The notes under the pieces: generated by a model | Databases searched by the model: none | What the model was told of the DNA's origin: nothing | What the model saw: only the letters and a program-made list of their open reading frames with translations | Assembly: GCA_947479755.1 (NCBI GenBank) | Contig: CANKAM010000002.1 | Coordinates: 1-64,000, forward strand | From: Bacteroidota bacterium | GTDB taxonomy: Bacteria > Bacteroidota > Bacteroidia > SXHM01 | DNA length: 64,000 nt | Direction of reading: 5' to 3' | Shown: positions 37,695-46,540 of the stretch, piece by piece | Layout of the letters: every line of letters begins with the position of its first letter | How positions within the stretch are numbered: position 1 is the first letter of the stretch | Program-made: the position numbers and the translations under genes

Positions 37695-37718
37695 GTCACC
37701 CTGACGGTAGTCGAAAGG
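37695..37718 (-). repeat. Dispersed 24-bp element, copy 1 (inverted)
   Basis: GTCACCCTGACGG-TAGTCGAAAGG is the reverse-orientation form of elements at 41503-41526 and 42250-42273, all between genes. Such TTCGAC...GGGTGAC sequences look like small non-coding dispersed repeats. Confidence 0.5.
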
Positions 37719-37733
37719 TAACTAATAGAAACA

Positions 37734-37764
37734 AAAAGCCCCTCGCATTAGGCGAAGGGCTTTT
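37734..37764. terminator. Bidirectional terminator at the end of rpsU-xer-hpf
   Basis: AAAAGCCCCTCGC (37734-37746) and GCGAAGGGCTTTT (37752-37764) form a 13-position stem with one mismatch and a 5-nt loop, with A- and T-runs on the two sides. It is 19 bp past the hpf stop on the minus strand. Confidence 0.85.
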
Positions 37765-37782
37765 CTGAAGATTGAAGACTTC

Positions 37783-38082
37783 TTATAATCCTTTAGCTTT
37801 TTCTTTGTGTTTTTTTAGTTGTCGTGTAAGGGCCTCCACTGCAGTGTCGGTAGCTTCTTCAAAGGTTTTACATTGTTTTTTAACAAACAAATCATTGCCC
37901 GGAATGTGAAGCTTTATTTCGGCAACTTTATTTTCGGTATTGCTGTTCTTGTCGAGTTTCAGAAACACTTCGCTTCCGATTATTTCATTGTAAAAATGAC
38001 CTAATTTGTCCACTTTTTCTTCTACAAACTGAAGTAATTTAACATCAGCGTCAAAATGGATACTTTGAATTTTCACTTTCAT
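37783..38082 (-). CDS. hpf: Ribosome hibernation-promoting factor, short form
   Basis: A 99-residue protein of the HPF/RaiA family that binds the small ribosomal subunit when growth slows. The beta-alpha fold is recognisable in M-K-V-K-I-Q-S-I-H-F-D-A, V-E-E-K-V-D-K-L-G, V-F-L-K-L-D, V-A-E-I-K-L-H-I-P-G and the basic C-terminal helix R-Q-L-K-K-H-K-E-K-A-K. It lacks the C-terminal dimerisation domain of long HPF. It follows the Xer gene by 14 bp and the rpsU gene on the same strand, so two of three products act on the small subunit. Confidence 0.92.
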   Translation of the reverse strand: MKVKIQSIHFDADVKLLQFVEEKVDKLGHFYNEIIGSEVFLKLDKNSNTENKVAEIKLHIPGNDLFVKKQCKTFEEATDTAVEALTRQLKKHKEKAKGL

Positions 38083-38096
38083 GTTGTCCTCCTTTT

Positions 38097-38984
38097 TTAT
38101 GCCCTTGGATGGGCTTGTTTATAAATTGATTTTAACTTCTCTATTGTATTGTGCGTGTAAATTTGTGTGGCTGAAAGATTGGAGTGGCCAAGGATTTCTT
38201 TTATTGCATTTAGGTCGGCTCCGTTGTTCAGCATGTGTGTTGCAAAAGTGTGTCTCATAATGTGCGGACTTCTTTTTTCAATCGTTGTGACAAGGCTAAG
38301 GTACTTGTTTGCCAAACTGTAAACAAATTTTTCGCCCATTTTTTTGCCTTTATCGTTCACAAAGAGAAGAATATTCTCCATATCCTTTCCTGTTTGCTTC
38401 TGTTTTTCAGCAAGGTAGCTTTTAATAGAAGCAGCCAGTTTATCAGTGAACGGTATAATCCGCTCTTTATTGCGCTTACCCAAAACTTTAAGTTCGCGGT
38501 TATAGAAATTAACATCAGAAGTTTTCAGATTAATCAGTTCTGCCCGCCTCATTCCTGTGGAGTAAAGCATTTCAAGCACTAATTTATCTCGTGTTCCCCT
38601 GAAACCGGGCTCAAATTCAAGATTATCGAATAGTTGTTCCATGTCAGCCTCACTCGCAAAATGGGGAATTTGCTTTTTAACCTTTAAAGCCGAAATCTTT
38701 TGGGTTGGATTATAGTCTATTAAACCTTCGCGCTTTAGAAATTTGAAGTAGGAGCGAAGTGCAGTTATTTTCCTGTTCACTGTCCGCGGATTGAGTTCTT
38801 TTTCCATCAGCGAAACAATCCAGGAGCGCACATCATGGTGCTCAGGTTTATGCTCGTCAGGCAGTTGCAGTTCATCTTTCATGAAAAGATAAAACTGCGT
38901 TAAATCGTTGGTGTAGGAAACGAGGGAGTGGGGGGAATAGCGTTTCTCCTTTCTCAAATAGTCAATGAAAGTCCTAATCGCCAT
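38097..38984 (-). CDS. Tyrosine recombinase, XerC/XerD type
   Basis: A 295-residue site-specific recombinase, the usual Xer length. It has the N-terminal SAM-like DNA-binding domain (Y-S-P-H-S-L-V-S-Y) and the catalytic residues: R in Y-S-T-G-M-R-R-A-E (about 146), K in the beta-hairpin after it, H-x-x-R in H-I-M-R-H-T-F-A-T-H (about 241-250), H in L-G-H-S-N-L-S, and nucleophile Y in T-Q-I-Y-T-H (about 276). The chromosome-dimer resolution role is inferred from the family and from its housekeeping setting between rpsU and hpf, not from any mobile-element context. A near-consensus -7 box (TACCTTCG, minus strand, 39012-39019) precedes it. Confidence 0.93.
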   Translation of the reverse strand: MAIRTFIDYLRKEKRYSPHSLVSYTNDLTQFYLFMKDELQLPDEHKPEHHDVRSWIVSLMEKELNPRTVNRKITALRSYFKFLKREGLIDYNPTQKISALKVKKQIPHFASEADMEQLFDNLEFEPGFRGTRDKLVLEMLYSTGMRRAELINLKTSDVNFYNRELKVLGKRNKERIIPFTDKLAASIKSYLAEKQKQTGKDMENILLFVNDKGKKMGEKFVYSLANKYLSLVTTIEKRSPHIMRHTFATHMLNNGADLNAIKEILGHSNLSATQIYTHNTIEKLKSIYKQAHPRA

Positions 38985-38991
38985 AAATAAA

Positions 38992-39055
38992 AAAGGAATT
39001 TGACTTTAGTACGAAGGTAAACGGTTTTAGTTTACGTTGTAAGTCAAATTCCTTT
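38992..39055. repeat. Composite inverted repeat between rpsU and the Xer gene
   Basis: AAAGGAATTTGACTT (38992-39006) is perfectly complementary to 39041-39055. Inside the 34-nt loop, GTAAAC (39017-39022) pairs with GTTTAC (39030-39035). The Xer gene's likely -7 box falls inside, so the structure could attenuate read-through from rpsU or overlap regulation of the recombinase. Confidence 0.6.
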
Positions 39056-39102
39056 AGGGAATCTTTATGCTTCTCCCTTTTAAGGGAAGTTAAAAGGGGC
39101 TA

Positions 39103-39300
39103 TTATGCCTCTTCTTCAGCTCTTCTAAGTCCTTGAACGTAGACAGCTTTCTTTATTTCAGTTCTTCTTTTAACCGAAGGTTTTGTGAATTGTTGTCTCT
39201 CACGAAGTTCTTTAACAACAGCAGTTTTTTCAAACTTACGTTTAAACTTCTTAAGAGCTCTTTCAATGTTTTCGCCTTCTTTGATAGGAATTACAAGCAT
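39103..39300 (-). CDS. rpsU: 30S ribosomal protein S21
   Basis: A 65-residue basic protein with the S21 pattern: I-P-I-K-E-G-E-N-I-E-R-A-L-K-K-F-K-R-K near the start, then R-E-R-Q-Q-F-T-K-P-S and a basic C-terminal helix. It binds the small subunit and assists initiation. A perfect TATCTTTG box lies about 30 bp upstream. First gene of the run rpsU, Xer, hpf. Confidence 0.97.
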   Translation of the reverse strand: MLVIPIKEGENIERALKKFKRKFEKTAVVKELRERQQFTKPSVKRRTEIKKAVYVQGLRRAEEEA

Positions 39301-39329
39301 GTTTTTATCTTTTTTTTTGAAACGGGCTG

Positions 39330-39337
39330 CAAAGATA
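39330..39337 (-). promoter_or_regulatory. -7 box TATCTTTG of rpsU
   Basis: Perfect TAnnTTTG match on the minus strand, 29 bp upstream of the rpsU ATG. Confidence 0.65.
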
Positions 39338-39393
39338 GAAAAAGGTTTTTAATCACAAAATCGGTTTCAATATTAATTTAGCCGCTTCTTCAA

Positions 39394-41499
39394 ATGGCAG
39401 GCACTTTTCTTGAAACTCCTATAGAATACCTTAAAGGCGTTGGACCTGAGCGCGGCAAACTGCTGCGAAACGAATTGAATATCAACTGTTTTGGTGATTT
39501 GCTTTCGTATTTTCCGTTCCGCTATGTTGATCGCACCAAGTTTCACAAAACTACCGAGTTGGATGCCGATATGCCTTATGTGCAACTGCGAGGAAGAATT
39601 ATTTCAATGGAAGTGGTTGGTAAAAACCGTGCACAACGGATGGTTGCCAATTTTAAAGATGCTTCGGGAATTATTGAGTTGGTTTGGTTTCAGGGAATAA
39701 AATGGCTCAAAAACTCAATTAAGCCAGGAACAGAATATGTTGTTTTCGGGAAGCCAACAGTTTTTAACGGAAAGTTCAATATTGCCCATCCTGAAGTGGA
39801 TGAAGTGAACGAAGAAAACCTGAAGCTGCAAAGTTCCTTACAGGCAATGTATAATAGTAGTGACAAGCTGAAAACAAGAAGCCTAGATAGTCGCGGAATT
39901 TCAAAGCTGGTGCGTGCTGTTTTGCAAGGCAGTGGAGGCAAAATTCCTGAAAATCTTCCTGCAGATATTACCAATAGCCAACAAATTATTTCAAGGGAAA
40001 TAGCTTTTTATCAAATACATCTTCCTGCAAATCCTGAGCTATTGAAAAAAGCGGAAATGAGGTTGAAGTTTGATGAACTATTTTACATCTCACTTACTTT
40101 GCTGCGGCAAAAATCTGTGAACCAGAAAATCTATCACGGTTATAAGTTCGGTAGCATTGGTGAGTATTTCAATACATTTTACAAAAGCAATCTTCCGTTT
40201 GAGCTGACTAATGCACAGAAAAGGGTTTTGAAAGAAATACGCACAGACGTTGGTTCAGGAAAACACATGAACCGTTTGCTCCAAGGTGATGTAGGAAGCG
40301 GAAAAACCATTGTTGCACTGATGACTATGCTCATGGCTCTGGACAACGGTTTTCAGGCCTGTCTGATGGCGCCAACAGAAATTCTAGCAGCACAACATTT
40401 TGAAAGTATTTCGGTTCTTTTAGAAGGAATGAATATTAATGTTGGCTTATTGACAGGCTCTACAAAAGTTGCAGCTCGGAGGAAAATACATGAACAATTG
40501 CTTTCGGGCGAGATGCATATTTTGTTGGGAACGCATGCTTTGATTGAACCCAAAGTTCAGTTCAAAAACCTGGGGATGGTGGTGGTTGATGAGCAACATC
40601 GTTTTGGAGTAGAGCAACGCGCAAAACTCTGGAGAAAAAATGTTAATCCGCCTCATGTGCTGATTATGACTGCAACGCCAATTCCACGCACACTTGCTAT
40701 GACTTTGTATGGTGACCTTGATGTATCCATTATTGATGAATTACCGCCTGGTCGTCAACCAATAAAAACCATTCATCTTTTCGATTCCAATCGTTTGAGA
40801 ATTCATGGATTCATGAAAGAGCAAATAAAATTGGGCAGACAGATTTATGTGGTCTATCCGCTGATTGAAGAATCCGAAACAATGGATTACAAAGATTTGA
40901 TAGAAGGGTATGAAAGTATGCTTCGCGCTTTTCCGCGTCCTCAATATCAGGTGAGCGTTGTTCACGGAAGAATGACTGCAAAAGACAAGGATTTTGAAAT
41001 GCAGCGTTTCCAGAAAAACCAAACCAATATTATGGTAGCAACAACGGTAATTGAGGTGGGTGTTAATATTCCCAATGCTTCAGTGATGGTGATTGAAAGC
41101 GCTGAGCGTTTCGGGCTTTCGCAGTTGCACCAGTTGCGTGGAAGGGTGGGCCGCGGTGCAGACCAGAGTTATTGTATGCTGGTTACTTCATTCAAACTTT
41201 CGGTTGATGCAAAGTTGCGTTTGGAAACCATGTGCAAAACCAACGATGGTTTTGAAATTGCCGATGTGGATTTGAGACTGCGGGGTCCGGGTGATTTAGC
41301 AGGAACGCAGCAAAGCGGCTTGCCCGATTTTAAAATTTCAAACCTTGCAACCGATGGTGCAATTCTTACCGAAGCAAGAAATGCGGCACTAAAAATTCTG
41401 GAAGAAGATCCCCAATTTTCGCAACCTAAAAATCAGGTGATTGCTGCGTTTTTGAATTTTATCAATCGCAATAAACAGGATTGGGCAAGGATTTCATAA
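39394..41499 (+). CDS. recG: ATP-dependent DNA helicase RecG
   Basis: Branch-migration helicase that regresses stalled forks and processes Holliday junctions. The 701 residues comprise an N-terminal wedge/OB region (Y-L-K-G-V-G-P-E-R-G-K-L-L, about 10-22), a superfamily 2 core with Walker A G-D-V-G-S-G-K-T (about 296-303) and D-E-Q-H box (about 398), T-A-T-P-I-P-R-T, and Q-L-R-G-R-V-G-R-G (motif VI), then the RecG-specific R-G-P-G-D-L-A-G-T-Q-Q-S-G. Divergent from rpsU. Confidence 0.98.
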   Translation: MAGTFLETPIEYLKGVGPERGKLLRNELNINCFGDLLSYFPFRYVDRTKFHKTTELDADMPYVQLRGRIISMEVVGKNRAQRMVANFKDASGIIELVWFQGIKWLKNSIKPGTEYVVFGKPTVFNGKFNIAHPEVDEVNEENLKLQSSLQAMYNSSDKLKTRSLDSRGISKLVRAVLQGSGGKIPENLPADITNSQQIISREIAFYQIHLPANPELLKKAEMRLKFDELFYISLTLLRQKSVNQKIYHGYKFGSIGEYFNTFYKSNLPFELTNAQKRVLKEIRTDVGSGKHMNRLLQGDVGSGKTIVALMTMLMALDNGFQACLMAPTEILAAQHFESISVLLEGMNINVGLLTGSTKVAARRKIHEQLLSGEMHILLGTHALIEPKVQFKNLGMVVVDEQHRFGVEQRAKLWRKNVNPPHVLIMTATPIPRTLAMTLYGDLDVSIIDELPPGRQPIKTIHLFDSNRLRIHGFMKEQIKLGRQIYVVYPLIEESETMDYKDLIEGYESMLRAFPRPQYQVSVVHGRMTAKDKDFEMQRFQKNQTNIMVATTVIEVGVNIPNASVMVIESAERFGLSQLHQLRGRVGRGADQSYCMLVTSFKLSVDAKLRLETMCKTNDGFEIADVDLRLRGPGDLAGTQQSGLPDFKISNLATDGAILTEARNAALKILEEDPQFSQPKNQVIAAFLNFINRNKQDWARIS

Positions 41500-41502
41500 C
41501 CG

Positions 41503-41526
41503 CCTCTCGACTACGCTCGAGGTGAC
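41503..41526 (+). repeat. Dispersed 24-bp element, copy 2
   Basis: CCTCTCGACTACG-CTCGAGGTGAC directly after the recG stop; CCTC and GAGG ends can pair, so it may also weaken read-through from recG. Confidence 0.5.
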
Positions 41527-41600
41527 AAAAATATTTTTGGCTTTGCACAATATCTGAAAATTGTGTGCGTTAGTATCTATATAAACTAACACATAAAGCC

Positions 41601-42245
41601 ATGCAAAAACTAATTATCATCATTGCCATGGCGCTGGTAAGTTACCAGGCGCAGGCACAGCAAAGCGCAGCCGACAAACATCTTGCCGGAGGCGGAGATT
41701 TTGATTTGGGGGTGCGAACTTCCGTAAGTTTTTTTAACGATGCAGGATTCGTAGGTCAGGGAGTAGGAGGGCAATTTCGGTTGCGTTTCCTCGAGCGGTT
41801 AAACACCGAGTGGTATGCCGATATTCTTACAACCAACATAGGAAATGTTGGAACCCGTAAGGATATGCACGTAGGATGGAGCGTAATGTTTTACATGTTC
41901 AATACCGAACGGGTAAAAGGCAAATTCACTCCTTATATTATAGCAGGACATTGTTTTGATGGTTCGCATTTGTTTGAAAATCGCAATCATGCTAACTCAG
42001 GAAAAATAAACAGTTCGGCAGTGCAAATGGGGTTAGGAACTTCTTACAACATCACTGATAATTTTGACCTTACACTTACCTGTCAATATATGAATCACCT
42101 AGGCGGACATATGCATGGTGAACTTTACAAAGACGAATCAGGGTTCGACAGATTATTAATTGAAAAATCTTCTAAAACTGATTTTGACGGGCATCTGCTG
42201 GTGAATTTAAGTTTGAATGTGAAGTTGTTTGATTTTTGGAAGTAA
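41601..42245 (+). CDS. Outer-membrane beta-barrel-like protein
   Basis: A 214-residue protein with signal peptide 1-19 (Q-A-Q-A-Q end). The rest alternates polar and aromatic/aliphatic residues in strands such as T-E-W-Y-A-D-I-L-T-T-N and W-S-V-M-F-Y-M-F-N, and ends in an aromatic/basic strand (V-K-L-F-D-F-W-K), as small Bacteroidota outer-membrane barrels do. Function unknown. The following gene is also a small barrel protein in the same direction, about 65 bp away. Confidence 0.7.
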   Translation: MQKLIIIIAMALVSYQAQAQQSAADKHLAGGGDFDLGVRTSVSFFNDAGFVGQGVGGQFRLRFLERLNTEWYADILTTNIGNVGTRKDMHVGWSVMFYMFNTERVKGKFTPYIIAGHCFDGSHLFENRNHANSGKINSSAVQMGLGTSYNITDNFDLTLTCQYMNHLGGHMHGELYKDESGFDRLLIEKSSKTDFDGHLLVNLSLNVKLFDFWK

Positions 42246-42249
42246 AAAG

Positions 42250-42273
42250 CCCTTCGACTTCGCTCAGGGTGAC
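42250..42273 (+). repeat. Dispersed 24-bp element, copy 3
   Basis: CCCTTCGACTTCG-CTCAGGGTGAC; CCCT at the start pairs with AGGG. Same family as 37695-37718 and 41503-41526. Confidence 0.5.
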
Positions 42274-42309
42274 ACTATAAAAATTATAAACTCTAAAAAA
42301 TTAGAAATC

Positions 42310-42930
42310 ATGAAACGAATAATCATCTTAGTTCTTGCAATTGCAGCGACAATGTTCGCCTTCGCACAGAACGATAACCCGAAAGTAAAATATCACCACA
42401 TGTTGCGTGACGGGTTAAGCTTTGCCCCGGGATTTATGGTAAACGGTATGACCAATGCCTACATCAGCGGAGTGCTGGAATACTATATTGCCGACCATGT
42501 ATCCATTTCATCTACTGCTTACTATTTCCTGAATTCGCGGAAAGAAGCGTTGCCTGCAATGGCTGAGTTGAAAATGAATCACCAACTATACACCGGTGTT
42601 CAATACCACTTACTAAAAGACAAAGCGTTTGATCCTTACATTGGTCTGGAGCCGGGATTTGCACTTACACAAGTGCGTGCTAACTATCCATTGGATATTG
42701 AGAATCCTTTACTTGTGGAAACAAGAGAATCAAATATCTCCATGAACCCGATGATTGCCTTGGATGCTGGTTTTAATATTTATGCGGTGAAGTTTTTTCA
42801 CTTGTTTGTAAACCTGCGTTATGCAACCGGCAGGCATTTGGGCGGACCAACAGCTTATAACCTAAGTGAGTTTACTACCAGTTTCGGGTTAGGCTTGAAT
42901 GTGAACTTTTGGAATAAAAAGAAGAAATAG
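42310..42930 (+). CDS. Outer-membrane beta-barrel-like protein
   Basis: A 206-residue protein. The start at 42310 is chosen because it opens a clean signal peptide (M-K-R-I-I-I-L-V-L-A to A-F-A-Q, 1-20), whereas the longer frame begins inside the dispersed repeat at 42250. Amphipathic strands (L-Y-T-G-V-Q-Y-H-L, F-V-N-L-R-Y-A-T-G) and the terminal G-L-G-L-N-V-N-F-W suggest a porin-like barrel of 8-10 strands. No specific function. A likely terminator follows. Confidence 0.72.
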   Translation: MKRIIILVLAIAATMFAFAQNDNPKVKYHHMLRDGLSFAPGFMVNGMTNAYISGVLEYYIADHVSISSTAYYFLNSRKEALPAMAELKMNHQLYTGVQYHLLKDKAFDPYIGLEPGFALTQVRANYPLDIENPLLVETRESNISMNPMIALDAGFNIYAVKFFHLFVNLRYATGRHLGGPTAYNLSEFTTSFGLGLNVNFWNKKKK

Positions 42931-42950
42931 AGCAGGGGTGCTCAAGGTGG

Positions 42951-42992
42951 CGGAAGGCGTGGGGATTTAGTTCTCTGCGCCTTCTGTTTTTT
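42951..42992 (+). terminator. Terminator after the second barrel gene
   Basis: CGGAAGGCG (42951-42959) pairs with CGCCTTCTG (42978-42986) with one G-U pair, an 18-nt loop and a T-run after it. Confidence 0.6.
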
Positions 42993-43010
42993 AGGGTTTG
43001 CCTAAATTCT

Positions 43011-43018
43011 TAGCTTTG
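43011..43018 (+). promoter_or_regulatory. -7 box TAGCTTTG of ileS
   Basis: Perfect TAnnTTTG match 28 bp upstream of the GTG at 43046. It falls inside a longer open frame starting with TTG at 42998, so translation must start later. Confidence 0.65.
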
Positions 43019-43045
43019 CGCCTCGTTTTAAAAAAGCAAAAAACA

Positions 43046-46000
43046 GTGTCAAAAAAATATCCTGAATATAAGCAGCTTGAGCTTTCCAATATAGGAAAGG
43101 AAATGCTGGAGGTTTGGAAGAAAGAAGATACCTTTAAACAGAGTGTGGAAAGCCGCAACGGCAAACCGGATTTTGTTTTCTATGAGGGGCCGCCTTCGGC
43201 CAATGGTTTGCCGGGAATTCACCATGTGATGGCAAGGGCTATCAAAGATATTTTTTGCCGCTACAAAACACTGAAAGGTTTTCGTGTAAAGCGTAAAGCT
43301 GGTTGGGATACGCATGGTTTGCCGATTGAACTTTCGGTGGAGAAGACATTGGGTATTACTAAAGAAGATATTGGCAAAAAGATTTCGGTTGAGGGTTACA
43401 ACAAAGCCTGTCGCAAGGAGGTGATGAAATATACGCACGTGTGGAATGACCTTACGGAGAAGATGGGTTATTGGGTGGATATGGAGCATCCGTATATCAC
43501 GTATGAGAATGATTATATCGAGAGCGTTTGGTATTTGCTGAGTAAGTTTTATGAGAAGGATTTGCTGTATAAAGGCTACACCATTCAGCCGTATTCACCG
43601 GCAGCAGGAACGGGTTTGAGCACGCATGAACTGAACCAGCCTGGGGCTTATAAGGATGTGAAGGACAGGACTGCGGTGGCGATGTTTAAGACAGTTGAAA
43701 GTTCAAAGTTCAAAGTTCAAGGTTCTGAAGTTTTCTTCTTAGCATGGACAACTACACCCTGGACTTTGCCAAGCAATACTGCGTTGGCGGTTGGGAAGAA
43801 TATTGACTACGTTTTAATAAGAACCTTTAATCCATTTTCATTTGAAGGTATTAATGTTGTTTTAGCAAAAGATTTATTAGGCAAGTATTTTCAAAATGCA
43901 ATTTATCCAACAAGTAACCCGCTAGTTGACATAGTAAAGTCTTGGCTTGAAGTTGGAGAGAAATCACCACTTATAACTCACTTGTTTGACCCTAAGTCAG
44001 CAGTTGCAGAAGAATTTAAGGAATTGATAAAGAAGAATTCTATTCCATATAAAATCATCTCTGAATTTAAAGGAACTGATTTAGAAGGCATCCGCTACGA
44101 ACAACTTTTGCCATTTGCACAACCCATAGATGGCGATTCTTTCAAAGTTGTGTTGGGTGATTTTGTAACTACATCAGATGGAACGGGAATAGTTCACATC
44201 GCTCCAAGCTTTGGTGCAGATGACTTTAGAGTTGCAAAACAAAACGGTATTGGTTCAATGACTTTAGTTGACAAGCGAGGGAAGTTTTTACCGGAAGTAA
44301 AGGATGATGTTTTTCTATATGGTGAGGAGTATGTGAAAGAAGCTTATCTGAGAGATGATGAAAAGAAAACGGAGTTTCAGAAGCAGAAAAAGATCCTTGA
44401 AGCTGCCGGAAAGATAAAAGAACTGAAAGCCTATCTGAGCGTGGATGAACGCATCGTTCTGAAATTGCAGGAAGAAGGAAAGCTTTTCAAAAAAGAAACA
44501 TACGAGCACAGCTATCCGCACTGCTGGCGCACCGAAAAACCGATTTTATATTATCCCTTGGATTCGTGGTTTATTAAAACCACCGCGATGAAAGATAAAC
44601 TCATTGCATTTAATAAAACCATCAACTGGAAACCGGAAGCTACCGGTAGCGGGCGGTTTGGTAACTGGTTAGAGAATCTGGTGGATTGGAATTTATCGCG
44701 TTCGCGCTTTTGGGGAATTCCGATTCCGATCTGGAGAACGGAAGATGGAACGGAAGAAAAGGTTGTCAATTCAGTGGAGCAACTTAAAACTGAAATTGAA
44801 AAATCGGTGAAAGCAGGTTTTGAAACACTGACCGATGTTCACGATTTACACAAACCGTATATTGATAAAGTAGTGTTGGTTTCTGATTCAGGAAAACCGA
44901 TGTTCCGTGAACCTGATTTGATTGATGTGTGGTTTGACAGTGGCTCTATGCCTTATGCACAGTTGCATTATCCGTTTGAGAACAAGGGGTTGATTGACGA
45001 GAAGAAATATTTCCCTGCAGATTTTATTGCTGAAGGAGTTGACCAAACACGCGGCTGGTTTTTCACGCTTCACGCGATTGCGGTGATGTTATTTGATTCG
45101 GTTGCTTACAAAACAGTTGTCTCCAACGGTTTGGTTCTGGATAAGAACGGCAACAAAATGAGCAAGAGCAAAGGAAATGCTGTTGACCCGTTTGAAACGA
45201 TTGATAAATACAGTGCCGATGCAACGCGTTGGTATATGATTACTAATGCACAGCCCTGGGACAATCTGAAATTTGATACCGAAGGAATTGCAGAGGTGCA
45301 GCGCAAATTTTTCGGAACGCTGCATAATATTTATGCGTTTTTCGCGCTGTATGCCAACATTGATAAGTTCACGTATGCAGAAGAAGAAATTCCGGTGGAT
45401 GAGCGCCCTGAATTGGACAGATGGATTCTTTCTCTGCTGAACTCGTTGGTAAAAGATGTGGATGAAGCTTTGGCAGATTATGAGCCAACCAAAGCAGGAC
45501 GAGCCATTCAGGATTTTGTGACGGAGCATTTAAGTAACTGGTATGTGCGCCTGAGTCGCAGAAGATTTTGGAAAGGCGATTACACAAAAGACAAAGTTTC
45601 GGGCTACCAGACTATTTACAAATGTCTGGAAACAATTGCCAAACTGAGTTCGCCTGTTGCACCGTTTTATGCAGACAAACTTTTCCGTGATTTGAATTTT
45701 GCGACAGGAAAAGATAATTCGGTTTCAGTTCATCTTTCTGATTTTCCGGTGGCGGATGAAAAAATAATCAACAAGCAACTGGAAGCTCGGATGGAATTGG
45801 CGCAAAGTATTTCTTCGCTAGTTCTTTCATTGCGTAAAGGCAGTAAAATAAGGGTTCGCCAACCATTGAGCAGAATTATGGTTCCGGTTTTGAACGAAGA
45901 ATTTCAAAGTAATGTTGACGCGGTGAAAGATTTAATTCTGAGTGAGGTGAATGTGAAAGAGATTGAATTTTTGAATGATTCATCAGGAATATTGGTGAAG

Positions 46001-46528
46001 AAAATCAAGCCCAACTTCAAATCGCTTGGTCCGAAATTCGGGAAACACATGAAATCGATTGCCGCCTTGGTAAACCAATTCGGGCAGGAGCAGATTGCAG
46101 AAATAGAACAAACTGGTAATTACAATTTGGAGATTGAAGGGGAAAAGATCCAGCTTTCCTTGGAAGATGTGGAGATCAGTTCGCAGGATATTCCTGGCTG
46201 GCTGGTGGCAAGTGAAGGCAAACTTACAGTTGCGCTAGACATTACTATTTCTGAAAAATTGCGTGAAGAGGGAATTGCCCGTGAGTTTGTGAGCCGCATC
46301 CAGAACATCCGCAAGGACAAGGATTTCAAGGTAACCGACCGTATCCTATTGAAAGTGAAATCACACGAAGGGATCAATTCTGCCATCCAAAGCAATTTAA
46401 ATTATATTTGCACCGAAATTTTGGCGGACACCCTTGAAATTGTGGATGAAATCAGCGCTACAGAAGGGGTTTCGGTAGATGTAGAGGAAAATCTTATCAC
46501 CTTAGTTTCAGTTAGTAACTTGAATTAA
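43046..46528 (+). CDS. ileS: Isoleucyl-tRNA synthetase
   Basis: Charges tRNA-Ile. The 1160-residue class I enzyme has the HIGH-equivalent G-L-P-G-I-H-H (about 57-63), the editing domain with T-W/T-T-P-W-T-L-P-S-N-T and G-T-G-I-V-H-I-A-P, the K-M-S-K-S loop (about 704), and the C-terminal anticodon-binding and DUF5915-like regions. Start: GTG at 43046 gives the expected S-K-K-Y-P-E-Y-K N-terminus and follows a perfect promoter box. A run of four 7-bp repeats (43694-43721) sits in frame in the editing domain just before the T-T-P-W motif. ileS is followed by the DksA-like gene at 12 bp and lspA, probably one operon. Confidence 0.97.
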   Translation: MSKKYPEYKQLELSNIGKEMLEVWKKEDTFKQSVESRNGKPDFVFYEGPPSANGLPGIHHVMARAIKDIFCRYKTLKGFRVKRKAGWDTHGLPIELSVEKTLGITKEDIGKKISVEGYNKACRKEVMKYTHVWNDLTEKMGYWVDMEHPYITYENDYIESVWYLLSKFYEKDLLYKGYTIQPYSPAAGTGLSTHELNQPGAYKDVKDRTAVAMFKTVESSKFKVQGSEVFFLAWTTTPWTLPSNTALAVGKNIDYVLIRTFNPFSFEGINVVLAKDLLGKYFQNAIYPTSNPLVDIVKSWLEVGEKSPLITHLFDPKSAVAEEFKELIKKNSIPYKIISEFKGTDLEGIRYEQLLPFAQPIDGDSFKVVLGDFVTTSDGTGIVHIAPSFGADDFRVAKQNGIGSMTLVDKRGKFLPEVKDDVFLYGEEYVKEAYLRDDEKKTEFQKQKKILEAAGKIKELKAYLSVDERIVLKLQEEGKLFKKETYEHSYPHCWRTEKPILYYPLDSWFIKTTAMKDKLIAFNKTINWKPEATGSGRFGNWLENLVDWNLSRSRFWGIPIPIWRTEDGTEEKVVNSVEQLKTEIEKSVKAGFETLTDVHDLHKPYIDKVVLVSDSGKPMFREPDLIDVWFDSGSMPYAQLHYPFENKGLIDEKKYFPADFIAEGVDQTRGWFFTLHAIAVMLFDSVAYKTVVSNGLVLDKNGNKMSKSKGNAVDPFETIDKYSADATRWYMITNAQPWDNLKFDTEGIAEVQRKFFGTLHNIYAFFALYANIDKFTYAEEEIPVDERPELDRWILSLLNSLVKDVDEALADYEPTKAGRAIQDFVTEHLSNWYVRLSRRRFWKGDYTKDKVSGYQTIYKCLETIAKLSSPVAPFYADKLFRDLNFATGKDNSVSVHLSDFPVADEKIINKQLEARMELAQSISSLVLSLRKGSKIRVRQPLSRIMVPVLNEEFQSNVDAVKDLILSEVNVKEIEFLNDSSGILVKKIKPNFKSLGPKFGKHMKSIAALVNQFGQEQIAEIEQTGNYNLEIEGEKIQLSLEDVEISSQDIPGWLVASEGKLTVALDITISEKLREEGIAREFVSRIQNIRKDKDFKVTDRILLKVKSHEGINSAIQSNLNYICTEILADTLEIVDEISATEGVSVDVEENLITLVSVSNLN
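43694..43721 (+). repeat. Four heptamers GTTSAAR inside ileS
   Basis: GTTGAAA, GTTCAAA, GTTCAAA, GTTCAAG in tandem, coding for V-E-S-S-K-F-K-V-Q. Twenty-eight bases is not a multiple of three, yet the frame is intact across it. Confidence 0.75.
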
Positions 46529-46540
46529 AAAAGAGGAATT

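Noticed and set aside
38097-38984. Integrase of a mobile island
   Set aside because: The gene sits between rpsU and hpf, with no attachment-site repeats or cargo; it is the housekeeping Xer type.
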